NCBI GenBank assembly: GCA_025531455.1
Contig: JAMYHL010000068.1
Span: 62,001 to 126,000, forward strand
Direction: 5' to 3'
DNA from: Apiotrichum sp. Y4204
Taxonomy: Eukaryota; Basidiomycota; Tremellomycetes; Trichosporonales; Trichosporonaceae
Length of the DNA stretch: 64,000 nt
Shown: positions 54,325 through 64,000 of the stretch, one piece after another
How the letters are laid out: each line of letters starts with the position of its first letter
Position numbering within the stretch: the stretch's first letter is position 1
Notes under the pieces: generated by a model
Seen by the model: the letters and a program-made list of their open reading frames with translations, nothing else
Database searches by the model: none
What the model was told of the DNA's origin: nothing
Made by a program: the position numbers and the translations under genes

Positions 54325-57059
54325 ATGGGTGTGAGTACGACTCATCGTGTCCCTCGGAATCCAGTTCTGACTTGCAGATTCTCGAGAAAGTAGAGGACGC
54401 CCTTCACGGACGCGAGTCGCAGGTCGACAGGCAGGGCCACGAGGTCCTCGACGCGGAGGGTAAGCCCGTCAAGGTCAACAAGGAGACCCAGATCCCCACC
54501 ACTTCGGGCATCACTGGCTCCAACGACCCCACCACCGCTGGCGCTGCCGTCGGCGGCATCGCCGGCGGCCACCACGGCACCACCGGCACTCACGGCACCC
54601 ACGGTACCACTGGCACTCACGGAACCCACGGTACCACTGGCACTCACGGCACCCGTGGTACCCACGGTACCACCGGCACCACCGGCACTGGCCTCGGCTC
54701 CACTGGCCACCACGGCACTACCGGCACCACCGGCACTACCGGCACCGGCCGCAGCGACAACAAGCCCGGCGTCGGCGTTCCCGGCACTGGCGAGCGCGTC
54801 GGCGGCACCTACGTCGCTGGCCAGCACGTCCCCGGCACCGGTGACAAGGTCGGCGAGACCCGCGTTGGTGGCGGTAACACCACCGGCACCACCGGCACTC
54901 ACGGCACCCACGGTACCACCACTGGCCTCGGCTCGACTGGCCACCACGGCACCACCGGTACCACCGGCACTACCGGCACCCACGGCTACAACGACAACAA
55001 GCCCGGCGTCGGCGTTCCCGGCACTGGCGAGCGCGTTGGCGGCACCTACGTCGCTGGCCAGCACGTCCCCGGCACTGGCGAGAAGGTCGGCGAGACCCGC
55101 GTTGGTGGCGGCAACAACACTGGCGCCTACAACACCACTGGCACCCACGGCACTACCGGCACTCACGGCTCGAGCCACCTCGGCCGCGACGCCGGCATCG
55201 GCGCTGGCGCCGGCGCTCTCGGAGCGGGCGCCGCCCACCACGGCTCGACTGGCCACCACACCGGAACCACTGGCACTACCGGTACTCACGGCTACAGCGA
55301 CAGCAACAAGCCCGGCGTTGGCGTTCCCGGCACCGGTGAGCGCGTAGGCGGCACCTACGTTGCCGGCCAGCACGTCCCCGGTACTGGTGAGAAGGTTGGC
55401 GAGACCCGCGTCGGCGGTGGCAACAACACTGGCGCCTACAACACTACTGGTACCCACGGCACCACTGGCACTCACGGCTCGAGCCACCTCGGCCGCGACG
55501 CCGGCATCGGCGCTGGCGCCGGCGCTCTTGGAGCCGGTGCGGGCCACCACGGCTCGAGCCACCACGGCACCACTGGCCACCACGGTGTTGGCACCGGCAC
55601 CACCGGCACCACCGGAACTGGCTACAACGACAACAACAAGCCCGGTGTCGGTGTCCCCGGCACTGGCGAGCGCGTTGGCGGCACCTACGTCGCCGGCCAG
55701 CACGTCCCCGGCACTGGTGAGAAGGTTGGCGAGACCCGCATTGGCGGCGGCAACAACACTGGCGCCTACAACACCACCGGCACCCACGGCACTACCGGTA
55801 CCACTGGCACTCACGGCTCGAGCCACCTCGGCCGCGATGCCGGCATCGGCGCCGGCGCCGGTGCTCTTGGAGCCGGTGCGGCGCACCACGGCTCGACCGG
55901 CCACCACGGCACCACTGGCCACCACGGTGTTGGCACCGGCACCACCGGAACTGGCTACAACGACAACAACAAGCCCGGCGTCGGTGTCCCCGGCACTGGT
56001 GAGCGCGTTGGCGGCACCTACGTTGCCGGCCAGCACGTCCCCGGCACCGGCGAGAAGGTCGGTGAGACCCGCGTCGGCGGCGGCACTGGAACCGGCACCG
56101 GCCTCACCGGCCAGCACGGCACCCACGGCAGCATGACCGGCACCCACGGTGACTCGGCTCTTGGCGGCGAGCGCCGCGGCGACAATGTGCAGTTCACTGG
56201 CGGCACCGCGCTCGACCACTCTGGAAACCCCCCGCCCGCTGGTCTCCGCGACACTCGCAACGACGGCGACAAGGCCCGCTCGCAGGCCGGCATGCCCACC
56301 TCCGGCGGCGCTGTCGGCGGTGCGGGCAACGCCCAGCAGCTTGCGGCCGCTGAGAAGGAGCGCGGTGGCGTCCCCGTTCCCGGCACTGGCGAGCACGTCC
56401 CCGGTACCGGCACCTACATCGCTGGCAAGCACGTCCCTGGCACTGGTGACAAGGTTGGCCAGACCCGCATCGGCGGCAACGACCCCCAGTACGGCTCGAC
56501 CGCCACTGGACACGGCGCGACTGGCGTCCCCCACGGGATGGACACCCGCACCGGCTCCGGTGTCACTGGCTCCCACGGCACCCACGGTACCACTGGCCTC
56601 GGCTCGACTGGCCACCACGGCACCACCGGCACTACTGGCACTGGCCTCGGCTCCACTGGTCACCACGGCACCACCGGCACCACCGGTACCCACGGTTACA
56701 ACGACAACAAGCCCGGCGTCGGCGTTCCCGGCACTGGTGAGCGCGTAGGCGGCACCTACGTTGCCGGCCAGCACGTCCCCGGCACCGGCGAGAAGGTTGG
56801 TGAGACCCGCATTGGTGGCAACAACACTGGCGCCTACAACACCACCGGCACTGGAACCGGCACCGGTCTCACTGGTCAGCACGGCACCGGCCTCACTGGC
56901 CAGCACGGCACCGGCCTCACTGGTCAGCAGGGCACCGGCCTTACTGGCCAGCACGGCACCACGGGCCAGGGCCTCGAGAACCGCATGGCAGGCATGAACG
57001 TGAGCGGAACAGGCGCGACCGGCGCGACCGGCGCCCCGGGACACAACGTCCCCCGCTAA
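54325..57059 (+). CDS. Gly/Thr/His-rich repeat protein, hydrophilin-like, unknown function
   Basis: Two exons: 54325-54330 (only ATG GGT) and 54378-57059, joined across a 47-nt intron; 895 aa. The short N-terminal part (MGILEKVEDALHG) is charged and helical. Everything after about residue 60 is low complexity: GTTGTHGT and GSTGHHGT runs alternate with a conserved module built from GVPGTGERVGG, TYVAGQHVPGTG and EKVGETRVGG. I count six close copies and one divergent copy. Three copies are followed by an Ala/Gly spacer (HLGRDAGIGAGAGALGAG). No signal peptide, cysteine cluster or membrane segment is visible, so a soluble disordered protein is likely. Very high Gly with few hydrophobics resembles hydrophilins and LEA-like stress proteins; that role is inference. 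Confidence 0.8.
54759..56820 (+). repeat. Seven modules of a roughly 40-residue coding repeat
   Basis: Modules begin near 54759, 54995, 55304, 55634, 55964, 56359 and 56706. The sixth is divergent (VPVPGTGEHVPGTGTYIAGK). The others differ mainly at third codon positions and at D/E and V/I, so copies are very similar at DNA level too. Confidence 0.88.
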
Positions 57060-57389
57060 TCTGATCTGCCTTTGATGAGAAACGCCTTTTTGTAGGATAG
57101 TCAGTAGCTTCTCCGCGACGAGTAATTTCTGTACACGACGCACCGTAAACGAATGCAGTTTCATTGATCGTAACTTGTCGAGCATCTTGCATTCTACTTT
57201 CTCCTCTCTGACATCTCTTTGCTGTCTTCACGTTCTCTTTCATCTGCTCTACTCACTCGCGGTGTTTCGTTCAGCTCGACAGTCTTCTTTTTTTCATTAT
57301 TTATTCATTTTTTATTTGTATTTTTGTCCTTCATTCTTCTTGTGAATCATGTAGTTCCCAGACCTTGGGTTAGAGGCGGCGAAACTGAT

Positions 57390-57491
57390 GGCCATTGTCG
57401 CAAGCTCGCGAGATTATGCTACGGCGTGTGCACCTCGACTGGCCATCATCGCAAGCTCGCGAGATTATGCCACGGCGTGTGCACCTCGACC
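57390..57491. repeat. 51-bp tandem duplication
   Basis: 57390-57440 and 57441-57491 are adjacent copies differing at about five positions. Each contains CGCAAGCTCGCGAGATTATG. Confidence 0.95.
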
Positions 57492-57713
57492 GACAAGCTA
57501 TCGTCGACGAATTGATGTGAATGAGTAGGTGGGACCGACCTCCAGAGGATACGGGGTCTACAAGTCCATAAGCTCTGATGGGCCACGTCCGTATCACATG
57601 TGTATCATTCTCTTTGTCTATCTTACAGTGGTTCCGAGTACGCTGCGCGGTAAGTCTCCTCCTCCACTGTCGCATGACATTCAAATGGCGGAATGCGAGC
57701 CGCGTCTCAGAAA

Positions 57714-57788
57714 AGTCATCGGCAAACATGGGCTGCGACCATCGAACGCGAGTCATCGGCAAACCCGGGTTGCGGACCATTGAGCGCG
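57714..57788. repeat. 37/38-bp imperfect tandem duplication
   Basis: 57714-57750 and 57751-57788 both start AGTCATCGGCAAAC and end GAGCGCG or GAACGCG. They differ at several positions, including one indel. Confidence 0.85.
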
Positions 57789-59073
57789 ACAGGATCTTAG
57801 CAGTTACTCCGTGTCATCCGAAAAGCGGATTTATTACAGAGACAAAGACGTTATAAAGTGGAGAACTCGGTATAATTGCCCCTCCGAAATGGGTCGGCGG
57901 GGCACACTGCGTTGGCGGCGCCCGCAGCGCGTTGGTTGCCGAGCGTTCGAGGAAGAAGATGGCTGCTCGGGAACACGTCCGGAGCCGATGATAATTGTTG
58001 CAGAGGCGCGTTTACGGCAAGACGCGAGACGTCAGATTGGCAATGCAGAACGAGAGGACAGGAATAAAGCCGAGCAGAATGGAACTAATTGTGATGTCCT
58101 GATTTATTTCTTATCAGATAGCTGCAAAACGCCTCTCATTACCTGTTCCTCACATTGGCATGTAAGCTGGATTTCGAAAACTAGCCACAGGCTACAGGAG
58201 CTGTGACCGAGATGCGCCATGTAGCACACACACCCTGATACCGCGGCTGGTCTTGCCGACGTCGCCCTTGCGAAGACTTGGCTACAACCCTACAGTCGAC
58301 ATGAGTAAACATCGCCGACGACCAGTCAGCGCCTCCATCACGTCAGCAGCGATAAATAAATCCAGTCTACAACGAGTGCCACAGTCGGCATCTTGCAGTG
58401 GGCCTCATCCCGAACGGTGAATTGTTCTGTTTGCCAAGAACCAAGAACCGCGCGGACCGACAACAGTCGAGTTCCGGAGAGGGGAGTCGCGGCAGTCGCG
58501 GCAGTCGCGTGACCAAAACGAGCAGGCGGATGCGCAGTACCTGATGCCAAGACTTTTTTGTCCCGCAGCGGCCGAATCACGGGGCCCGCAGAGTTCCTGT
58601 CCGTCCAAGCCATTGACGCCACGAATCCTGTCCTCGACTCACCTCGCCGGGTGGTATCGGCCGACGGGATGCAGAATTCAGTAGAAAAAACAAAGCATGA
58701 AATAAAAAAGAGGAAAAATGTCAGAAAAAGTCGCCAGTCGCAGTTCAACAAGCGGTCATCGCTGCGTCGTCCGACGTGTTTGATCGACGACCGCGTTATC
58801 GCGATATCGCGTACCAATGTCGGCACGGCCATATGATGCATGCTTCCTCTGCCACGATCGACGCGCTAGCATGAGCTTCCGTGGTGCCTGCACAGTGCCT
58901 CGCCGCCAAATGCGGCAGTGGGACAGTGCCCTTGTCGAGCTTTTCGACCGTGCCCACCACTCAACAGACGCTCGGAGCGCCTGGCATTTCGATATGCCTC
59001 ACTGGTCAGAACACAAGTTCAGTACTCCCTGCACTAAGATCAAATAGGCATATGTGCATTAAACGTTAATCTA

Positions 59074-59725
59074 TTAGAGGAGGAGGGCGGCGGCGGCGAC
59101 GGCGACAGCGGCGATGGAGAAGCCGGCCTTGGAAGCGCCGGAGCCAGGGGCGGAGGTGGCGGGGGCAGAGGGGGCAACGGTGCCGTTGGGGCTGGCGGTC
59201 GAGTTGGGGGTGATGGTCGAGTTGCCGCCGGTGGTGGTGGCGTTGGGGGCAGCCGAGCCCGAGGGGGCGGCGGAGCCGGTGCTGGTCGCCGAGGCGGACT
59301 CGGAGGCGGAGGCGGAGGGCTCAGCCGACGAGTCAGCCGACGGGGCGGCCTCGGAGCCGCACATCTGGTGCGCCATGCCGACGTACTGCTGGATCCTGCC
59401 GGCCGAGGAGGGGTTCTTCTCCTTGATGCAGGCAAAGCAGTCGTCGGTGGCCTTGATGAGCTCGGCCTGTGGGTCAGCAACTGTTGTCGGCAGTAACTGT
59501 AAAGCAGACTCACGTTGCAGTCGTTCTGGCACTTGACAGTGTCGCTGCGGCAGTCGAAGGCCCAGTCCTGCATGGGGTTGCAGATGTCCTCACAGCCCTC
59601 GTACTGGCGAGTGGAGAGGACCGAGGCCGAAGCCGAGGTGGCGGCTGGGGTCAGCGGACTTGATGACACCGGTTGGTCGGGGTTCACTCACCAACGGCAG
59701 CAGCAACGAAGATGGTGGCACGCAT
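59074..59725 (-). CDS. Secreted eight-cysteine GPI-anchored protein, CFEM-like
   Basis: Exons in coding order 59725-59692, 59644-59514 and 59466-59074 give 185 aa; both introns are 47 nt. Signal peptide MRATIFVAAAVAATSASA. The mature domain has exactly eight cysteines at residues 29, 33, 43, 50, 54, 65, 68 and 91 (spacing x3, x9, x6, x3, x10, x2, x22). A Ser/Thr/Ala/Pro stalk with four NxT/S sequons follows, then a hydrophobic GPI-type tail. Eight cysteines with x3 then x9 resemble the start of CFEM domains, some of which bind haem, but later spacings (x6, x3, x22) are not canonical. A related fungal small-cysteine-rich GPI family is equally possible. It is divergent from the siderophore transporter across 814 bp. 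Confidence 0.85.
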
Positions 59726-60170
59726 TGTGGACTTTTTTTTGTGTGTTTTCGGTCGAAGACAGAGCAGTTGTGTGAATGGAAAGTGCGGCAACGACAGACT
59801 TTATGGTCCCAAGCCAGCGGGAGGCCCTTGGCATCAGGTCATCTCCAGAGCGTTCCATGCCACCCAAGGGCTATGGAAGCTGACCAGTCCCGGGTTGACT
59901 CACTGTCGGGAAGCTGAAGTCGCACAGACTTTCTGTGGCAGAACGCTGGCTGCGCAAAGAAGGAGAAATGCGAGCAAGTGCCCAGGGTGAGGGACCAGGG
60001 CTGGATTGCCAATTGAGCACCCCTTCATGTAACCCATAACTCACCCTTGTCGTTTTTTGTTCTTCTTGGCGTAACGAGCCATTTTACTGGTGCTCCTGGT
60101 CTCCTGGTCTGTTGGTGGCTGGGAAAGTGCCGGTAGACAGCGGGGATGTGGGCTCGTCGGCCGACATCTT

Positions 60171-60179
60171 TTATCAGAT
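60171..60179 (-). promoter_or_regulatory. Iron-GATA repressor site (ATCTGATAA)
   Basis: Exact match on the minus strand to ATCWGATAA, the published SreA-type target for iron-dependent repression of siderophore genes. It lies about 360 bp upstream of the transporter ATG. Confidence 0.6.
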
Positions 60180-60215
60180 TATACACTGCGCCGGCCGATT
60201 GGGTTGTGCGTGCGT

Positions 60216-60224
60216 ATCAGATAA
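60216..60224 (+). promoter_or_regulatory. Iron-GATA repressor site (ATCAGATAA)
   Basis: Second exact ATCWGATAA match, on the plus strand, about 316 bp upstream of the transporter ATG. Paired sites are more persuasive than either alone. Confidence 0.6.
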
Positions 60225-60539
60225 CCCCGCTCCCTCGGGTCTTGCGCGTCGTCGTCCCAAAGCGCTGCGTGGGGCGGGCTTGGCGCCGGGGGCCGCCCTG
60301 GGGAGAGCTGCATCCCTGAGACGCCGCGCGCCGCCGACGACCGATGCGCAGCGGGTGGACTGGACACAATGTCGCCGGCCTCACGGCAGCAGCCACACTT
60401 CGGGTGCATTCAAAAGCAAGCATGCAGCTTTAAAGTGTCTCAAACGACCCAGTGCCGAGAAAAGCAAAAAAACGAACAAGTTGATCAACGTTGACTTCTA
60501 ACCTGCGATCCGCCATCGACAGCGCCAACACTCTACACC

Positions 60540-62756
60540 ATGGCGGCGAGGTCATCATACGAACAGGTCATCACGAGCACAGCCGCCGACTTTAACGAGT
60601 CGGTCGGCTCGTCAACCACTTCTGACGGAGCGGACGTTCCGGAAAAGGGCGACGTGCCGCGCGATGAGGAGAACAACCCCAACGGCGGCGACCTGTCCCG
60701 GACAGCATCCGTCGTGTCCTTCGACCAGTACATTGGCGTGTCCAAGATCGAGTCGCTGTGTAGGTTGCGGTGTGGTTGAGCAGAGCTCTAACGGCAGACA
60801 TGGTGTTTGGGCGAGGATGGAGGCTTGTGTTGCTGTGGGTGTCCGTCGCCCTCATCGGCTACGTCTGGTCTCTGGCCGCCATCACCACCGGCATCTGTGA
60901 GTGAAACACAAACCGACTTGTTCCGGCTGGCATAATCTTACCCGCCCAGACAGTGCATTTGCGACATCGTACTTCGGAAAGCACACGGTTGTCGGCACGA
61001 TGGGCGTCGTGAACAACATCATGGCGGCTGCCGGTCTCCCGATCCTCTCCAGGATATGTGACGTCTTCTCGCGCCCGACCGGCTTGTTGGTCGCCACGAT
61101 CCTGTTCACCGTCGGCTACGTCGTTGTCGCTGCCGCGCCGAATGTCTTTGCCGTCGCCGCCGGAGAAGCCATCTTCACCGCCGGCCGCACGGGCATTTAC
61201 CAGATCATGCACATTCTGATCTCGGACATGACGCAGCTCCGCTGGCGCGGCCTCATCATTGCATGCTACTCGCTGCCGTGGATCATGAACGGCTTCCTCG
61301 CGGGAGAGATCACGAGTAACATTCGTGCCCTCTCGGCCGAAACCGATGCTTGGCGCTGGGGTGTGAGTAATGGCATAATGACAAGAAACAGTACAGACAC
61401 TAACCACCAGTACGGAATGTTCTGCATCATTATCCCCGTGGCCATTGCCCCCTCGATCATCATTCTGTACTGGGGCAACGTCCGTGCCAAGAAGCTTGGT
61501 GCGCTGTCCCTCGCGTCGAATTCGCAGGCCCGCCGCCAGGTGATCGAGGCCGAGGAAGGAAAGGTCGGCAAGTCGTTCCTGCAGCACATTCTCGACTTCT
61601 GGAGCCAGGTCAACGGCTTTGGCCTCCTCCTCTTCACCGCCGGCCTCGCCCTCATCCTCACCCCGCCCACGCTTGAGCGCCTCGTCGACGGAGGTTACTC
61701 GAACCCCAAACTCATCATCATGTACGTTATCGGCGGCGTCTCCTTCCTCTCCTTCCTCGTGTGGGACATGTTCTTCGCCAAGAACCCCATCTGGCCGCGC
61801 CGTCTGATGAACCGCGTTTTCGTGAGTACCTTGGCAGTTTCTCCATTTGATCATCCTAACGCCAGATCCTCTGTGTCACCATTGACGCGCTCCACTTTTT
61901 CTCCACCGGCCTCACCGACGCCTACTACAACTCGTGGGCGTACATTCTCCACCCGAACTGGACCTCGAGGGAGTACACGTACTTCAGCAACATCCACAAC
62001 GTTGGCCTCTGCTTCTTCGCCGTGTGCACAGGCGCACTCATGTACTGGACCAAGCAGTACCGCTGGCTCCAGATCGTCGGCCTCATCATTCGCACCATCG
62101 GTGAGGGCATCAACTACTACGCAACCATCAACCAGCGCGAGGTCGTGTTTATCATGGCCAAGATCCTTATCTCGGCCGGCGCAGGCATTATCGTCACCAC
62201 GACCGCTGTCGCCGCCCCCGCGTCCGCACCGCACAAAGACCTCGCCGGCTCCATGGCTATTCTCCACATGGTTTCGCAGGTCACCGGGTCCATCGGCGGT
62301 TCCATCGGCGCCAGTGTGTGGAACACCAACGTCCCCCGCAACCTCGCAAAATATCTCCCGAACGAGAGCGAAAAGGAGATCAACCGCATCTTTGGCAGCA
62401 TTGGCGCCGCGCGCCGTAAGCAGCCTCACGAGGCAGTGTACCGCTCGTACTCCGAGGGCATTGCGCCGCTCCTCGCCACCGCCATCGGCACCACCGCGCT
62501 CGCCCTCATCCTTGCATGCTTCACCCCCGAGATGAGGCTCGGCCGCAACCACAACTTTGTCGAGAAGCACAAGATTGTGCGCATGCGCAACAAGGACGAG
62601 GTCACCGACGACGCGGTGCGCGCGCAGGTCGAGAAGGCCGAGGACCGCGCACGGAGGCAGATCGCGTCAAAGTGCCCTGTTGCCGGCGCATGTCCCGTCA
62701 TTAGCCGGGAGCAGCGCGAGCTGCGCGAGCTGGAGCGACAGGAAGAAAAGGCGTAG
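60540..62756 (+). CDS. Siderophore-iron transporter, MFS (ARN/SIT/MirB type)
   Basis: Imports ferric siderophores across the plasma membrane by proton symport. Exons 60540-60759, 60798-60896, 60950-61362, 61411-61821 and 61866-62756 give 677 aa. An acidic cytosolic N-terminus of about 75 residues ends with IESLYMVFGRGWR. The membrane core contains SRICDVFSRPTGLLVATILF, the MFS motif region, and GRTGIYQIMHILISDMT. The large extracellular loop before the last helices (DAYYNSWAYILHPNWTSREYTYFSNI) is typical of the siderophore transporter subfamily. The C-terminus is charged. The intron at 61363-61410 is 48 nt, in frame and stop-free; its splicing is supported by GTGAGT and CTAACCACCAG. Which siderophore it carries is unknown. 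Confidence 0.93.
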
Positions 62757-63645
62757 AGGACAATTCGGAAGTTATAACTATAGCAGTTTAGATCGGGGCA
62801 GCATCGGGCATCGTCCCACATTCATTACAGCATTAGAAGCATCATGCAAAGAATTAGCATTCAACAGCAGCGGTGGTCTGGTTAGAACAAGATTATGGTG
62901 GAGGGAGAATCTAAGGTCAGGTATTCTCCCTTCATCGGGTCCAGGTTAATCAGAGCTTGCACCTGCCGAAGTGAATCTCAGACGTGAGCGTACAGGTCAG
63001 TCCGCCTTGTCATTGAATCCCATCCCGGTGGGGCGGAGTGTGGACCAGGAAGGAGAAGGTTAGCGAGCGAGAGTCGTACAGAGGTAAGTGTTCAACGACA
63101 AATAGGGTTGCAACAATCACAGCGACTGCAGTTACATTACAGTCGGACCCTCGACCTCGACCTCGTGTCCATCCGCCCTGGGTTGACGTCATATCCGCGT
63201 TTCACCCCGACACCCCTAAGAGCTGACGTCCGGCTCGGAGAGTCGGGCTCGATATCAAACGCGTTCCGTTCGCTACTTTTCGCTGTCAATCCCACATTGG
63301 ACAGTGAACAGATGGAAGTAAGCAGAATGCTCTCCGACTTTGGCGACTTCGAGCCGGGCCCGCCCTTTTCCCCCTGTGTCCCACGCTGACGATCCATGGC
63401 TAACGTTATCCGGCTGGACTTGTGGCTGGCCTTGGCTGGCGAGCACATGAGCACATGACATCATTGGCAGCGATGAGGACCGATGGGAACAATGGAGAGG
63501 CTGGAGCAGCACCACAGACTACGCGGTCTTCTACCCGAGCGTAAAAGCCTGCGAGAAAGAGAGTGGACGGCCTTGACGACCGAGGAACTCCAGAGTATAG
63601 AAGGCAGCACGCTCAATTGCCATTATCTGCATCCTCCCATTCACC
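62757..63645. other. Intergenic region with a small hairpin
   Basis: About 890 bp. An inverted repeat (AGGGAGAAT at 62902-62910 and its complement at 62923-62931, 12-nt loop) lies about 150 bp past the transporter stop and might sit in its 3' untranslated region. No gene supported. Confidence 0.5.
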
Positions 63646-64000
63646 ATGTTCAAGCAGTCGATTCGGTATGTCGTGACTTGTGGCCCAGCTAATAGCAGCA
63701 CACTCCGCCCCGTCGGGCGTCTTGCCCAGCGCGCGCCGCGCGCCGCCGCCATCGTTTCAACAGTACGTCAAGATTCCCTGTACGAGACTGACCTGCAGGT
63801 TCCGCGCTTCGCTCCGGCGATTCCCACCCGCGCACTGTCCACCACGCGGCTCGTCGCAGCTCAGCAGCAGCCGGACGGCCTCGACCCCGAAAAGGTGCGC
63901 AAGCTCCACGAGATCAGCGAATACATCATGGGCTCGGCGAACGACATGACCGCCGAGATGACGACCGCGCTGCTCGGCACCCCCGAGCAGGCCGCCGCGG
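63646..64000 (+). CDS. Mitochondrial protein, unknown, 5' part only (runs off the window)
   Basis: Exons 63646-63665, 63699-63762 and 63799->64000, with introns of 33 and 36 nt. The first two exons give MFKQSIRTLRPVGRLAQRAP and a further Arg/Ala-rich stretch with no acidic residues, a strong matrix-targeting presequence. A second basic stretch with LSTTRLV follows in exon 3. The mature part starts near PDGLDPEKVRKLHEISEYIM and is helical and charged as far as the edge. I do not recognise the family from these roughly 95 residues. The first exon is very short (20 nt), as in several genes here. Confidence 0.7.
   Translation, partial: MFKQSIRYVVTCGPANSSTLRPVGRLAQRAPRAAAIVSTVRQDSLYETDLQVPRFAPAIPTRALSTTRLVAAQQQPDGLDPEKVRKLHEISEYIMGSANDMTAEMTTALLGTPEQAAA

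Larger units (their letters stand above)
57060..59073. other. Convergent two-kilobase intergenic region with tandem duplications
   Basis: Between the repeat-protein stop and the stop of the minus-strand GPI gene. It contains two adjacent tandem duplications (listed) and one isolated ATCTGATAA motif on the minus strand (58111-58119). No gene supported. Confidence 0.55.
59726..60539. promoter_or_regulatory. Divergent promoter of GPI protein and siderophore transporter
   Basis: 814 bp between the two start codons with no supported coding frame. It contains two exact ATCWGATAA motifs 45 bp apart in opposite orientation, roughly midway, so both genes could be under iron-responsive GATA control. 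Confidence 0.65.

Noticed and set aside
54342..57185. 947-aa open frame on the minus strand across the repeat protein
   Set aside because: It is a by-product of repetitive GC-rich codons: the translation is Ala/Gly/Val/Ser repeats mirroring the sense array, while the plus frame has a conserved-looking N-terminus and a proper intron.
59040..59687. Proline-rich 215-aa minus-strand frame
   Set aside because: Reads through both introns of the GPI gene in a shifted frame. The cysteine-containing spliced frame is clearly the real one.
1..64000. Transposons, CRISPR arrays and rRNA genes
   Set aside because: No reverse transcriptase, integrase or transposase motif, no long terminal or inverted repeats, and no spaced direct-repeat array were found by eye.

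Overview
The window looks like nuclear DNA of a GC-rich basidiomycete yeast, most likely a tremellomycete near Trichosporonales or Cryptococcus (inference from gene content and intron style, not from a search). Nearly every recognisable gene is split by very short introns, many only 33-40 nt. They have GTRNGT donors and CTAAC/CTGAC branch sites close to a YAG acceptor. Leaders are pyrimidine-rich. No bacterial operons, tRNAs, rRNAs, CRISPR arrays or intact transposons were seen. All exon maps below were deduced by eye from reading frame, splice consensus and family conservation.

Layout. 1-5 kb: the 3' end of a GPI-anchored chitin deacetylase, a 2.1 kb spacer with a 34-nt T run, and an amino acid permease. 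5.8-12.7 kb: two intronless genes, a 1,169-aa protein of unknown function and a mitochondrial PPR-like protein. 12.7-15.7 kb: gene-free. 15.7-25.6 kb: a Dnf-type P4-ATPase flippase, the U5 snRNP GTPase SNU114 (convergent with the flippase), and a small mitochondrial-type gene divergent from SNU114. 25.6-29.7 kb: gene-free. 29.7-43.9 kb: alkaline ceramidase, RAD54 (11 exons), the voltage-gated calcium channel CCH1 (13 exons, convergent with RAD54) and an NAD(P)-binding protein. 43.9-50 kb: mostly gene-poor, with one small low-complexity ORF and one doubtful ORF. 50-57 kb: the 3'-end-processing factor MPE1 and a large Gly/Thr/His repeat protein. 59-62.8 kb: an eight-cysteine GPI protein divergent from an MFS siderophore-iron transporter. 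63.6 kb to the end: the 5' part of a mitochondrial protein gene.

Functional themes. Cell surface and membrane: chitin deacetylase, flippase, ceramidase, calcium channel, permease, siderophore transporter and GPI protein. Nucleus: SNU114, MPE1 and RAD54. The best candidate for an undescribed local system is the divergent pair at 59.1-62.8 kb. Its 814-bp shared promoter holds two exact ATCWGATAA motifs, the published target of fungal iron-sensing GATA repressors. The partner of the siderophore transporter is a secreted, CFEM-like eight-cysteine GPI protein. The second candidate is the repeat protein at 54.3-57.1 kb.
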